Part shown: positions 56,080-64,000 of the stretch, piece after piece
Numbering within the stretch: position 1 is the stretch's first letter
Layout: each line of letters begins with the position of its first letter
NCBI RefSeq assembly: GCF_011455495.1
Contig: NZ_CP015029.1
Location: 1,674,740-1,738,739 of the forward strand
Reading direction: 5' to 3'
DNA length: 64,000 bases
Source: Frederiksenia canicola
GTDB taxonomy: Bacteria; Pseudomonadota; Gammaproteobacteria; Enterobacterales; Pasteurellaceae
Made by a program: the position numbers and the translations under genes
The notes under the pieces: model-generated
Seen by the model: the letters and a program-made list of their open reading frames with translations, nothing else
Told to the model about the DNA's origin: nothing
Database searches by the model: none

Positions 56080-56831
56080 TACAAACTCCGAGGCAATGAA
56101 CGGAAAACCTGATAAAAACGGAAGCCAAAAATGACTAAAAATAAAGTTAATGCTGCACCAAAAACTTGCGAAATGAACAAACCGATTTCGCCACCGACCA
56201 GATTAGCAATAACACTGCTCAATAGGCTTGGCACTAGGTAGCTTAACACACAAAACAGGAACAAAATTCGCATTTTATCTCGGCTGAGTTCCCACACAAA
56301 TTTAATGCTTTCACCCATTTTTTTCTGTGGCTCTTCGACTAAATACACATAAATCACCAAACAAAGTTTAACAAAAATGAAAATTCCAACGATCATCAAC
56401 GGAATCATCATAATGGATAAACTGCTCCCTTGAACTGCCACACCGCCTAACGCCACACTAAACGAGAGCGGCATGACCATTAATAAAGTCAGGACCAATA
56501 CCGCAAAAAAGTATTTCCCCACCCCGCTAAGATGTTGGAAGAAATGGTGATAATTGCCGTTGTTGATCGATTTGATATTTAAAATAATCAAAATATTGAT
56601 AAACACACTGATCAGCCCCTGTATCACGGCGGGCATCAGCTGGGCTTGTAATACTTTTTCAACCATATCGGGCGATTGCAATTCTGCTGAAGAAAGTTGT
56701 GTCTGAGGCAATAAATAAAGCGTGGCGAGTTGTAAAATTAACAATAATAGAATGGCAAATAGACTAAATTGATACTGGTTTCGCATAAAATTCCAGCTAT
56801 CTTGCAATAACTGAACAAAATTAATCGGCAT
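56079..56831 (-). CDS. yciC: YciC family inner membrane protein
   Basis: A 250-residue UPF0259 protein with six hydrophobic helices, for example [20 protein letters not shown] and [20 protein letters not shown]. Function unknown, though E. coli yciC and yciB interact genetically in envelope maintenance. It heads the yciC-yciB-yciA group and is divergent from yfbV. Its ATG is preceded by AAAGGATAATTCA. Confidence 0.92.
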   Translation of the reverse strand: MPINFVQLLQDSWNFMRNQYQFSLFAILLLLILQLATLYLLPQTQLSSAELQSPDMVEKVLQAQLMPAVIQGLISVFINILIILNIKSINNGNYHHFFQHLSGVGKYFFAVLVLTLLMVMPLSFSVALGGVAVQGSSLSIMMIPLMIVGIFIFVKLCLVIYVYLVEEPQKKMGESIKFVWELSRDKMRILFLFCVLSYLVPSLLSSVIANLVGGEIGLFISQVFGAALTLFLVIFGFRFYQVFRSLPRSL

Positions 56832-56953
56832 TGAATTATCCTTTCATAGAACAAAAAATCCGTAAAAGTATAGCAACTGTTACTTAATTTCGCTATTGTA
56901 GATTTTTGTCAGTTCGTTACAATGCAGAAAAATTTTGTATGGTAGGAAAAACG

Positions 56954-57388
56954 ATGTACAACACGCTGCAAGCGGGACAACACTATCTCAATACCTTCCC
57001 TAATCAGAAAAAACTTAATCTGTTTTTGCCTGATTATCGCTTAATACGTTTAGTCAAGTTTTCCGCAAAAGTAATGCCTGCTTTTGCTTGTTTTGCTGTT
57101 ATTTGGCAATACTTCTTTTCCGATCCAGAACAAGCGATCACGGCGAATTCGACACTCACCGCATTATTTGCACTTAGCATTCCATTTCAAGGACTTTATT
57201 GGCTAGGTAGACGGGCAAAATCACCGCTTCCGCTTTCATTATTAGAATGGTATGAAACTCTCCGCCAAAAATTGATTAGCGAACAGCATAATATCGCCGA
57301 TCAAGCGGTGCCTTCCTATCAAGATTTTGCAAATTTATTGCAACTTGCCGAAAAAACGTGGGGCGATCAATATTTTGATGAGCTTTAA
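56954..57388 (+). CDS. yfbV: YfbV/UPF0208 membrane protein
   Basis: A 144-residue protein with two membrane helices (VMPAFACFAVIWQYFF, LTALFALSIPFQGLYWLG) and the family ends MYNTLQAGQHYLNTFPNQKK and TWGDQYFDEL. In E. coli YfbV insulates the Ter macrodomain; that role is assumed, not shown, here. I chose the ATG at 56954 after GTAGGAAAAACG. An in-frame ATG upstream lacks such a site. Confidence 0.92.
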   Translation: MYNTLQAGQHYLNTFPNQKKLNLFLPDYRLIRLVKFSAKVMPAFACFAVIWQYFFSDPEQAITANSTLTALFALSIPFQGLYWLGRRAKSPLPLSLLEWYETLRQKLISEQHNIADQAVPSYQDFANLLQLAEKTWGDQYFDEL

Positions 57389-57413
57389 CAAGTGGTCAGA
57401 TTTTCAGAAAAAT

Positions 57414-58919
57414 TTACGCAGCAATCACTAAAGACAAGCCAAGTGGTGACAGCAGTTTTTGTTCTTCTTTCAGATCGTCTAAGATCAGTGGATTTTCACT
57501 TAAGAACGTATCGTTAAAAGCCAATGTCCAATTTGTCGATTCGGTTGTGAGCGAAAGAGATGTTGGTAGTGCCGTTGCTTGACGAGATCGGTTTAACAGC
57601 ACCGACAAACGAAATAGTCGTAGCAATGTGAGAATATCACGATGTTGGAAACGGGTTGTGCCTCGTAGTTCGCTCTTCTTAAATCCATTTAAATGGAATC
57701 TCATCAGCAAGGCGAGTAAATGCTGCTGTTCAGGGTCAAAACCCGGCAGATCGCTGTTGGCAATGATATACGCAGAATGGCGATGAACCCCTTTATGGTT
57801 AATACTGATGCCCACTTCATGTAATAATGCCGCCCACATTAACAATGAACGCAACTCTTTGATTTGACGTTTATTTTTCCACGTATGCACTTGTTCAAAC
57901 AGACGTAATGCGGTTTGCTTCACTCGTTGTGCTTGCTGTTGATCAATATCATATTGTTCGGCAAGAGCTTCTGCCGTACGTTGGCGAATATCCCCCACTT
58001 GGAAACGCTGTTCCCAACCGTACATCACACCTTCACGCAATGCTCCGTCAGAATATCGCATAGATTGAATATGAAAAGTATGAAATAACGCTAATAGAAT
58101 GGCGATTCCCGGCACCAACACATCTGCTCGTTCTTCTAGTAAACCTTTTAACTGAATATGCTTTAAATTGCTAAATTGTAAACAGTTTTCTAAGAGAGAT
58201 TGTAAGCGTGCTTCGGTAATCACACCGTCATAACCGTTAGCCGTTAGCACCTTGCTGACGGTTTTAATCGTGCCTGATGAACCAAATACGTATTTCCACC
58301 CCAGTTTGCGATATTCCCAACCGAGATCTTCAATCTTTTCCATGGCGGTACGATAAGCGGAATCAAATCGTTCACGGGTGAGTTCACCATTCGGGAAAAA
58401 GCGTTTCGCAAAGCTAACACAGCCCATATGGCGGCTTTCTGCACGAATCGGGGTAAATCCTTCGCCAATCGACATTTCAGTGGAGCCGCCGCCAATATCC
58501 ACTACAAATTTTTGCCCTTTTTGAGCCTGAGTATGACTCACTCCGGCGTAAATTAAACGAGCTTCTTCTTGCCCAGTAATAATTTGAATCGGAAATGGGA
58601 ACACTTTTTCTGCTTGTGCGAGAAATTCACCATTATTGACCGCTCTACGTAAGGTGTAAGTGCCAACAACTTTGACATTTTCAGGTGAGAACCCTTTTAA
58701 TCGCTTGGCAAATAAACCTAAACATGCAATACCACGATCAATTGCTTCTTGGCTTAACAGGTTATTTTCATCTAAACCTTCTGCTAGGCGAACTCGTCTT
58801 TTCAAGCGAGAAAGTACTTGAATGGAGCCATTCACAATACGAGCCACAATCATATGAAAGCTGTTCGATCCTAAATCGATCGCCGCAAATTCACGGGGGG
58901 TGTTAAATTCAGATGACAT
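57414..58919 (-). CDS. ppx: Exopolyphosphatase / guanosine pentaphosphatase
   Basis: A 501-residue Ppx/GppA protein of the ASKHA ATPase fold. Motifs are AAIDLGSNSFHMIVARI (phosphate 1), VVDIGGGSTEMSIGEGF (phosphate 2) and a C-terminal HD-like helical domain (LLMWAALLHEVGISINHKG). It degrades polyphosphate and/or converts pppGpp to ppGpp; sequence alone does not separate Ppx from GppA, so the symbol is provisional. AAGGAGCCACC precedes the ATG. A USS lies just upstream. Confidence 0.88.
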   Translation of the reverse strand: MSSEFNTPREFAAIDLGSNSFHMIVARIVNGSIQVLSRLKRRVRLAEGLDENNLLSQEAIDRGIACLGLFAKRLKGFSPENVKVVGTYTLRRAVNNGEFLAQAEKVFPFPIQIITGQEEARLIYAGVSHTQAQKGQKFVVDIGGGSTEMSIGEGFTPIRAESRHMGCVSFAKRFFPNGELTRERFDSAYRTAMEKIEDLGWEYRKLGWKYVFGSSGTIKTVSKVLTANGYDGVITEARLQSLLENCLQFSNLKHIQLKGLLEERADVLVPGIAILLALFHTFHIQSMRYSDGALREGVMYGWEQRFQVGDIRQRTAEALAEQYDIDQQQAQRVKQTALRLFEQVHTWKNKRQIKELRSLLMWAALLHEVGISINHKGVHRHSAYIIANSDLPGFDPEQQHLLALLMRFHLNGFKKSELRGTTRFQHRDILTLLRLFRLSVLLNRSRQATALPTSLSLTTESTNWTLAFNDTFLSENPLILDDLKEEQKLLSPLGLSLVIAA

Positions 58920-58968
58920 GGTGGCTCCTTCGGTTACAAGCGGTCAGTTTGTGAGAAAATATTGCAAA

Positions 58969-60048
58969 TTATTGCACGCCTTGCAAAATGCGATCAGCAA
59001 ATTTACCAATACTCACGGCAAAATTATTGGATTTATTCCAATCTAAAATCGTACGGAAATTATTCGACACTAAAAAGGCTCTACCTGCTTCTTTATCAGG
59101 GCGAACCAGCCAGAGTTTTGCATTGTGTAGTGCATGCCATTTCTCTGTTTCTCGACCATTCGGATAAGCAATATAAACACCTAAGGCTTGCCATTGTGCT
59201 AAATTTTTCGCTTTATTGGCGTCAATGCCTGAGAAAACTAAATCGATGGGTTGCGAAAGTTTGACTTCCACGCCCCAAGGCAGTTTATCATCCCATCCCA
59301 CCGTAGAAAGATAAGACGCAATCGAGGCAAAAGCGTCATATTGATTTGTCCAAATATCTTTCTTACCGTCGTTATCACCATCTGCTGCATATTTTAGATA
59401 GGACGTTGGCATAAATTGCGTTTGCCCCATTGCCCCTGCCCAGGATCCTTTCATCTCACCGCGAGTTAAAGTACCGTTTTGCAGCATTTTCATTGCATTG
59501 ACAAACTCTTGTGTGAACAATTTTTCCCGACGACCGTCGAAAGCGAGAGTCGCAAGAACTGACAGGACATCAAAATTACCTTGGTAACGTCCAAAACTAC
59601 TTTCCATCCCCCATAACGCCATTATGTACTCTTTCTGTACACCATATTGCTGGCTGGCTTTAGTTAATTGCGGTTGATATTCCCACCAGCGTTCCACCGC
59701 AGCATTCACCTTGGCTTGCGTAAGCACTTTATTTAAATAGTTTGTAACACCATGTGGATTCGGTGGGGGTGGCGGTAAATTGGGATCACGTTTGCGAGCA
59801 GCTTGTTTCTGGTCCAGTTCAATCGCTCGTGCAACATATTGAATTCCCATATGTGCGTTCAACGTATTATCGGAAACACCTGCCCCAGCCGCTTTCTTTT
59901 TCAGGAAAACGACATAATCATTAAAATGGTGATATGAACGCTCTTTCTGATAAGTCGCATCCATTGGTACAGCCGTATAGTGAGTATTCTCTGCACAACT
60001 AGCCAACATCAGTACCACAAGCGGTAATATTTTTGCCATTTTTTTCAT
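58969..60048 (-). CDS. mltB: Membrane-bound lytic murein transglycosylase B
   Basis: A 359-residue lipoprotein: signal MKKMAKILPLVVLMLASCAE with C18 in LASC. The catalytic Glu is E149 (LWGMESSFGRY), followed by family motifs GSWAGAMGQTQFMPTSYLKY and DGDNDGKKDIW (metal-binding loop). It cleaves peptidoglycan glycans with formation of 1,6-anhydro ends at the outer membrane inner face. Lies 11 bases beyond the truB stop, probably co-transcribed with truB. Confidence 0.96.
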   Translation of the reverse strand: MKKMAKILPLVVLMLASCAENTHYTAVPMDATYQKERSYHHFNDYVVFLKKKAAGAGVSDNTLNAHMGIQYVARAIELDQKQAARKRDPNLPPPPPNPHGVTNYLNKVLTQAKVNAAVERWWEYQPQLTKASQQYGVQKEYIMALWGMESSFGRYQGNFDVLSVLATLAFDGRREKLFTQEFVNAMKMLQNGTLTRGEMKGSWAGAMGQTQFMPTSYLKYAADGDNDGKKDIWTNQYDAFASIASYLSTVGWDDKLPWGVEVKLSQPIDLVFSGIDANKAKNLAQWQALGVYIAYPNGRETEKWHALHNAKLWLVRPDKEAGRAFLVSNNFRTILDWNKSNNFAVSIGKFADRILQGVQ

Positions 60049-60059
60049 GCGTTCTACTC

Positions 60060-60989
60060 TTATTTATTATTCGAATAATTGACCATTCGATTCGGTCTAA
60101 TCACATTATTGGGGTCAATTTCTGCTACCCCTAAAAAGCGTTTTTGATTAGAAAAAAGTCTGACTAGCCCGTGATATTTTTCAGGATTATCAAATTTTAC
60201 CCGCTGCCCAAAACCAACCGCTTTAGTTTGTTGTTCATCAAGCGGTAAAGCAGGCAAATTTGCCACGGCCGTATCCATTGGTAGCAGCAACTCATCAAGT
60301 TCTGCAAGCGGTCGGTTTACGGCAAAATTTTGCAAATCGGCAAACGTCATCATTCTCTCAACAGGATATTGTGCCACCGCTAAGCGTCTAAGCATGGTAA
60401 CATGAGCCCCACAGCCGAGCAGCTCGCCTAAATCATCCACCAAGGTGCGAATGTAAGTGCCTTTTGAGCAATGCACTTCAAGGGTTAAAAAGGGGGCTTG
60501 ATAAGCGATGAATTTCAGTTCGAAAATGGTAATTGGGCGGGCTTCACGCTCAACGGTAATGCCTTGGCGAGCGTATTCATATAAGGGTTTACCGTTGTGT
60601 TTCAATGCGGAAAACATGGTAGGGACTTGCAAAATATCACCACGAAAATTGTCCAACGCCGTCAGAATCTCGGTAGTACCTACATTCACTTCACGCTCTT
60701 GCACCACTTGCCCGTCAGCATCAGAGGTATCTGTTCGCTCACCCAATTTTGCCGTAACTAAATAACGTTTGTCGGCATCTAGCAAAAACTGCGAAAACTT
60801 CGTCGCCTCACCAAGGCAAATTGGCAACATCCCCGTCGCCAGCGGATCTAACGCTCCCGTATGCCCCGCTTTGTTCGCATTAAACAGGCGTTTGACTTTT
60901 TGCATAATATCGTTAGAACTCATGCCTTGCGGCTTATCTAACAAAAAAATGCCATCAATATCTCGCCCTTTTTTGCGTGGTCTGCCCAT
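60060..60989 (-). CDS. truB: tRNA pseudouridine(55) synthase
   Basis: A 309-residue TruB that makes pseudouridine 55 in the T loop of tRNAs. Catalytic D48 lies in [15 protein letters not shown]. Other motifs are [29 protein letters not shown] and [13 protein letters not shown]. The start overlaps the rbfA stop (TAATG), as part of the infB-rbfA-truB translation operon. Length matches E. coli (314). A USS is embedded near 60306. Confidence 0.97.
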   Translation of the reverse strand: MGRPRKKGRDIDGIFLLDKPQGMSSNDIMQKVKRLFNANKAGHTGALDPLATGMLPICLGEATKFSQFLLDADKRYLVTAKLGERTDTSDADGQVVQEREVNVGTTEILTALDNFRGDILQVPTMFSALKHNGKPLYEYARQGITVEREARPITIFELKFIAYQAPFLTLEVHCSKGTYIRTLVDDLGELLGCGAHVTMLRRLAVAQYPVERMMTFADLQNFAVNRPLAELDELLLPMDTAVANLPALPLDEQQTKAVGFGQRVKFDNPEKYHGLVRLFSNQKRFLGVAEIDPNNVIRPNRMVNYSNNK

Positions 60990-61381
60990 TATTCGTTCTC
61001 GCTATCGGCAACGTGGCGGGCCTCATCATTGCGAATGGTTTGGGTCACTAAATTCGACATCCGCATCCCTTCCACTAACGACTGGTCATACATAAATTTC
61101 AACTCTGGCACAATGCGTAATCGCATCGCCTTACCAAGCAGTGAGCGAATGTATGGTGTGGCTTTTTCTAAGCCTTGCAACCCTGCTTTCACTGCGTCAG
61201 GATCGCTATCAAACAAAAAAGTGACAAACACTTTTGCATAAGCTAAATCACGGCTGATTTCCACATCAGATACCGTCACCATGCCAATACGAGGATCTTT
61301 GACTTCACGCTGTAAAATCACCGCAATTTCTTTTTGTAACTCTTGTGCCACACGGTCGGCACGGCTAAATTCTCTTGCCAT
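60989..61381 (-). CDS. rbfA: Ribosome-binding factor A
   Basis: A 130-residue KH-fold protein for 30S maturation and cold adaptation. Features are [40 protein letters not shown] and [14 protein letters not shown]. Second gene of the infB-rbfA-truB series, overlapping truB by one base. About 200 bases with a USS hairpin separate it from infB. Confidence 0.97.
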   Translation of the reverse strand: MAREFSRADRVAQELQKEIAVILQREVKDPRIGMVTVSDVEISRDLAYAKVFVTFLFDSDPDAVKAGLQGLEKATPYIRSLLGKAMRLRIVPELKFMYDQSLVEGMRMSNLVTQTIRNDEARHVADSENE

Positions 61382-61473
61382 TTTAGGTTCTCATTCTATA
61401 CGCCAAATAAAGTGGTCAATTATAACAAAGATTTATGAGAAATTCTGCCTTATCACCAAGAAAGTAGGAAATA

Positions 61474-61544
61474 ACAAGCGGTCAGATCCGTCAAAAGTTT
61501 TGCAAATTGCATTTGCAAAAAATCCTTAGAAACTGACCGCTTGT
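61474..61544. repeat. Inverted USS pair between infB and rbfA
   Basis: ACAAGCGGT (61474-61482) and ACCGCTTGT (61536-61544) flank two TTTGCAAA-type segments. A further small hairpin GGCGGAAACTTCCGC follows near infB. Both lie inside the infB-rbfA operon and may reduce read-through. Confidence 0.75.
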
Positions 61545-61581
61545 AAACAAATGGCGGAAACTTCCGCTATTTTGTTGAATG

Positions 61582-64000
61582 TTAGATAGTTCGTTTGACT
61601 TCAACCACTTCAAAGACTTCGATTTGGTCACCGACTTTTACATCGTTGTAGTTTTTCACACCGATACCACATTCCATACCGTTACGCACTTCGCTAACGT
61701 CATCTTTGAAACGGCGGAGAGATTCGAGTTCGCCTTCAAAAATAACCACGTTATCACGCAATACACGAATTGGATTGTTACGTTTAACAATACCTTCCGT
61801 TACCATACAACCTGCGATTGCACCAAATTTCGGGTGACGGAAGACATCACGCACTTCTGCCAAGCCGATGATTTCTTGCTTGAATTCAGGTTGTAACATA
61901 CCGCTCATGGCCGCTTTGATTTCGTTAAGCAATTCATAAATGATTGAATAGTAACGTAAATCGATGTTTTCACTTTCGATTACACGGCGAGCAGTTGCAT
62001 CGGCACGTACGTTAAAGCCAAGTACAATCGCATTTGAGGCTGCCGCTAAAGTCGCATCGGTTTCCGTGATACCGCCCACGCCAGAGCCGACGACTTTCAC
62101 TTTCACTTCTGCGGTTGAAAGCTCAGCTAATGATTGGCAAATAGCCTCCACAGAACCTTGTACGTCTGCTTTCACGATCACATTTAATTCTGCTACATCG
62201 CCTTCTGCCATATTGGTAAACATGTTTTCCAATTTCGCTTTTTGCTGACGAGCCAATTTCACTTCGCGGAATTTGCCTTGACGATACAATGCCACTTCAC
62301 GCGCTTTTTTCTCATCACGCACAACGGTTGCTTCATCACCTGCTGCTGGCACGCCTGAAAGACCAAGCACTTCCACTGGAATTGACGGGCCTGCCGAATT
62401 CACTTCTTTACCGTTTTCATCACGCATTGCACGCACACGGCCGTATTCAAAACCGCATAATACGATGTCACCTTTGTTGAGTGTGCCCGACTGAACAAGG
62501 ATAGTTGCCACTGGGCCACGACCTTTATCCAAGTAAGACTCGATTACCACACCGCTTGCCATGCCTTCTTTCACTGCCGAAAGTTCAAGTACTTCCGATT
62601 GGAGCAAGATAGCTTCTAATAAATCGTCGATACCCATGCCTTTTTTCGCTGACACTGGCACAAATTGCACATCACCACCGAATTTTTCGGAAATCACTTC
62701 GTGTTGTAACAACTCTTGTTCTACACGATCTGGGTTCGCTTCTGGTTTATCAATTTTGTTCACGGCAACCACAATTGGAGCACCTGCTGCACGGGCGTGC
62801 TGGATTGCTTCGATAGTTTGTGGCATCACACCGTCATCAGCCGCAACAACAAGTACTACGATGTCAGTTGCTTTCGCACCACGGGCACGCATTGAGGTAA
62901 AGGCGGCGTGTCCCGGGGTATCTAAGAAAGTAATCATCTTACCGTCATCCGTTTCCACGTGGTATGCACCGATGTGCTGAGTAATACCGCCCGCTTCGCC
63001 GGCTGCCACTTTCGCTTTACGAATGTAGTCAAGTAAGGATGTTTTACCGTGGTCAACGTGACCCATAATAGTCACAACTGGTGCACGTTGTACTTTTTCC
63101 GCATTGACATCACGATCTTCCATTACCGATTCTTCTAACTCATTTTCTTTACGAAGAATCACCTTATGTCCCATTTCTTCTGCGACAAGTTGTGCGGTAT
63201 CTTGGTCAATTACTTGGTTGATGGTAACCATTTCGCCCATTTTCATCATCGTTTTGATGATTTCGGTTGCTTTCACTGCCATTTTGTTAGCTAATTCTGC
63301 AACAGTAATGGTTTCGCCAATAACGACGTCCGCTTTGGCTACTTGAGCTGGTTTAGTAAAGGCTTGTTGTAACGCACTGCCTTTTTTACCATGTTTACCT
63401 TTGCCTTTTACATCTTTCTGGTTACGACGATCGGATTGACGTTCATTTTTGTCATCACGATCACCTTTTTTCGCTTTTGCTACACCTGTTGCCTTACCAC
63501 GACCACGACTTTCACTGCGGCGATCATTATCACGATCCGCTTCGCGAGCATAGCTTGAAGTAAAACGATCATCATCAAAATCATCATTTGATTCACTCGC
63601 TTCTTCTTTCGCAATTTCCGCTAAACGGCGGGCATTCTCTGCCGCACGTTTTGCCTCCATTTCCGCTTTTTCACGAGCGAGTTCTTCTTGCTTGCGGCGT
63701 AATGCTTCTTCTTCTTTACGTTTTGCTTCTTTTTCGGCATCCACAACTTTTTCGACTTTAGCCGCTGGCTTCGTTTCTGCTTTTGGTTGCGTTTTTGGTT
63801 GTTTATTTGGCATGACCGGTGGTTGATGAACCGCCTTTTTCGCTTCCTCTGCTTTCGCTTCTTCTGCCGCTTTAGCTTTGGCTTCCGCTTCTGCTTTTTC
63901 TTTTGCCGCTTTCTCAGCCGCTTCTTTTTCTGCTTGGGCTTTTAATAGTGCCGCTTCTTTTGCTTTCTTCGCAGCTTCGGTATCCACCTTGCGAGTTTTA
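61582..64000 (-). CDS. infB: Translation initiation factor IF-2 (5' end outside window)
   Basis: At least 805 codons of IF-2, open to the right edge, so the N-terminal domain start is missing. A long Lys/Glu/Ala-rich region ([20 protein letters not shown]) precedes the IF2_N domain ([20 protein letters not shown]). The GTPase follows with G1 [10 protein letters not shown]3 DTPGHAAFT and G4 NKID, then domains II-IV ending [18 protein letters not shown]. It delivers initiator tRNA to the 30S subunit. The GTG near 63987 is an internal codon, not a start. Confidence 0.98.
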   Translation of the reverse strand, partial: KTRKVDTEAAKKAKEAALLKAQAEKEAAEKAAKEKAEAEAKAKAAEEAKAEEAKKAVHQPPVMPNKQPKTQPKAETKPAAKVEKVVDAEKEAKRKEEEALRRKQEELAREKAEMEAKRAAENARRLAEIAKEEASESNDDFDDDRFTSSYAREADRDNDRRSESRGRGKATGVAKAKKGDRDDKNERQSDRRNQKDVKGKGKHGKKGSALQQAFTKPAQVAKADVVIGETITVAELANKMAVKATEIIKTMMKMGEMVTINQVIDQDTAQLVAEEMGHKVILRKENELEESVMEDRDVNAEKVQRAPVVTIMGHVDHGKTSLLDYIRKAKVAAGEAGGITQHIGAYHVETDDGKMITFLDTPGHAAFTSMRARGAKATDIVVLVVAADDGVMPQTIEAIQHARAAGAPIVVAVNKIDKPEANPDRVEQELLQHEVISEKFGGDVQFVPVSAKKGMGIDDLLEAILLQSEVLELSAVKEGMASGVVIESYLDKGRGPVATILVQSGTLNKGDIVLCGFEYGRVRAMRDENGKEVNSAGPSIPVEVLGLSGVPAAGDEATVVRDEKKAREVALYRQGKFREVKLARQQKAKLENMFTNMAEGDVAELNVIVKADVQGSVEAICQSLAELSTAEVKVKVVGSGVGGITETDATLAAASNAIVLGFNVRADATARRVIESENIDLRYYSIIYELLNEIKAAMSGMLQPEFKQEIIGLAEVRDVFRHPKFGAIAGCMVTEGIVKRNNPIRVLRDNVVIFEGELESLRRFKDDVSEVRNGMECGIGVKNYNDVKVGDQIEVFEVVEVKRTI

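Noticed and set aside
60010..60030. USS near the mltB signal peptide as another lipobox-forming USS
   Set aside because: The USS is read in a different frame there (giving LPLV), upstream of the LASC lipobox, so it does not encode the cysteine.

Overview
The window is chromosome from a member of the Pasteurellaceae. The 9-base uptake signal sequence (USS) ACAAGCGGT, often followed by CAGATTT and often in inverted pairs after genes, occurs throughout 15.5-64 kb. This is the Actinobacillus pleuropneumoniae-type USS used by Actinobacillus, Mannheimia, Bibersteinia and relatives. Gene content (ssb/uvrA, aceEF-lpd, cpxRA, nanA with an RpiR regulator, truB-rbfA-infB) agrees. I cannot name the species from sequence alone.

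Region 1, about 1-15.5 kb, is accessory and mosaic. It opens with the 3' end of a large gene carrying a PD-(D/E)XK-like domain. A graveyard of broken genes follows: an IS3-family transposase remnant joined to the first codons of a Gfo/Idh/MocA oxidoreductase, a decapitated flavodoxin joined to an IS1-family remnant, and a C-terminal scrap of an Acr3 arsenite pump. Next is an intact copper-type pair, a DUF411 protein and a Tat-exported multicopper oxidase, behind a MerR-type promoter with a 19-base spacer. From about 5.57 to 10 kb lies an imported block: a broken quinone oxidoreductase, a second broken acr3, a MerR regulator divergent from a short cation transporter, an arsR-arsC-acr3 operon and a broken LysR gene. 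This block carries DNA uptake sequences of Neisseriaceae type (ATGCCGTCTGAA and AGGCTGCCTGAA), foreign to a Pasteurellaceae genome, and some lie at recombination break points. From 10.2 to 15.4 kb is an AT-rich, USS-free operon of three different tyrosine recombinases plus a small coiled-coil protein, ending just beyond the ssb terminator. This is the most likely engine of a mobile element.

Region 2, 15.5-43 kb, is core genome: ssb and uvrA sharing one LexA box; the pyruvate dehydrogenase operon aceE-aceF-lpdA; purE, an asparaginase gene and purK behind a PurR box; pepP; mazG; the envelope-stress pair cpxR-cpxA, split by a strong hairpin; selO, ybgI, glycerate kinase, cspD, a VOC protein, carbonic anhydrase, a DUF2310 protein, fieF, a lipoprotein gene, yaaA, and rplM-rpsI.

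Region 3, 43-64 kb, holds zapG, a small secreted protein, the sialic acid genes nanQ-regulator-nanA, fadD, rseB-rseC, a lipoprotein, cutC, glnE, the yciI/yciA/yciB/yciC cluster, yfbV, ppx/gppA, mltB, and the translation genes truB-rbfA-infB (infB runs off the right edge). A GC-rich palindromic repeat occurs in about five intergenic copies. No rRNA, tRNA or CRISPR array was seen.
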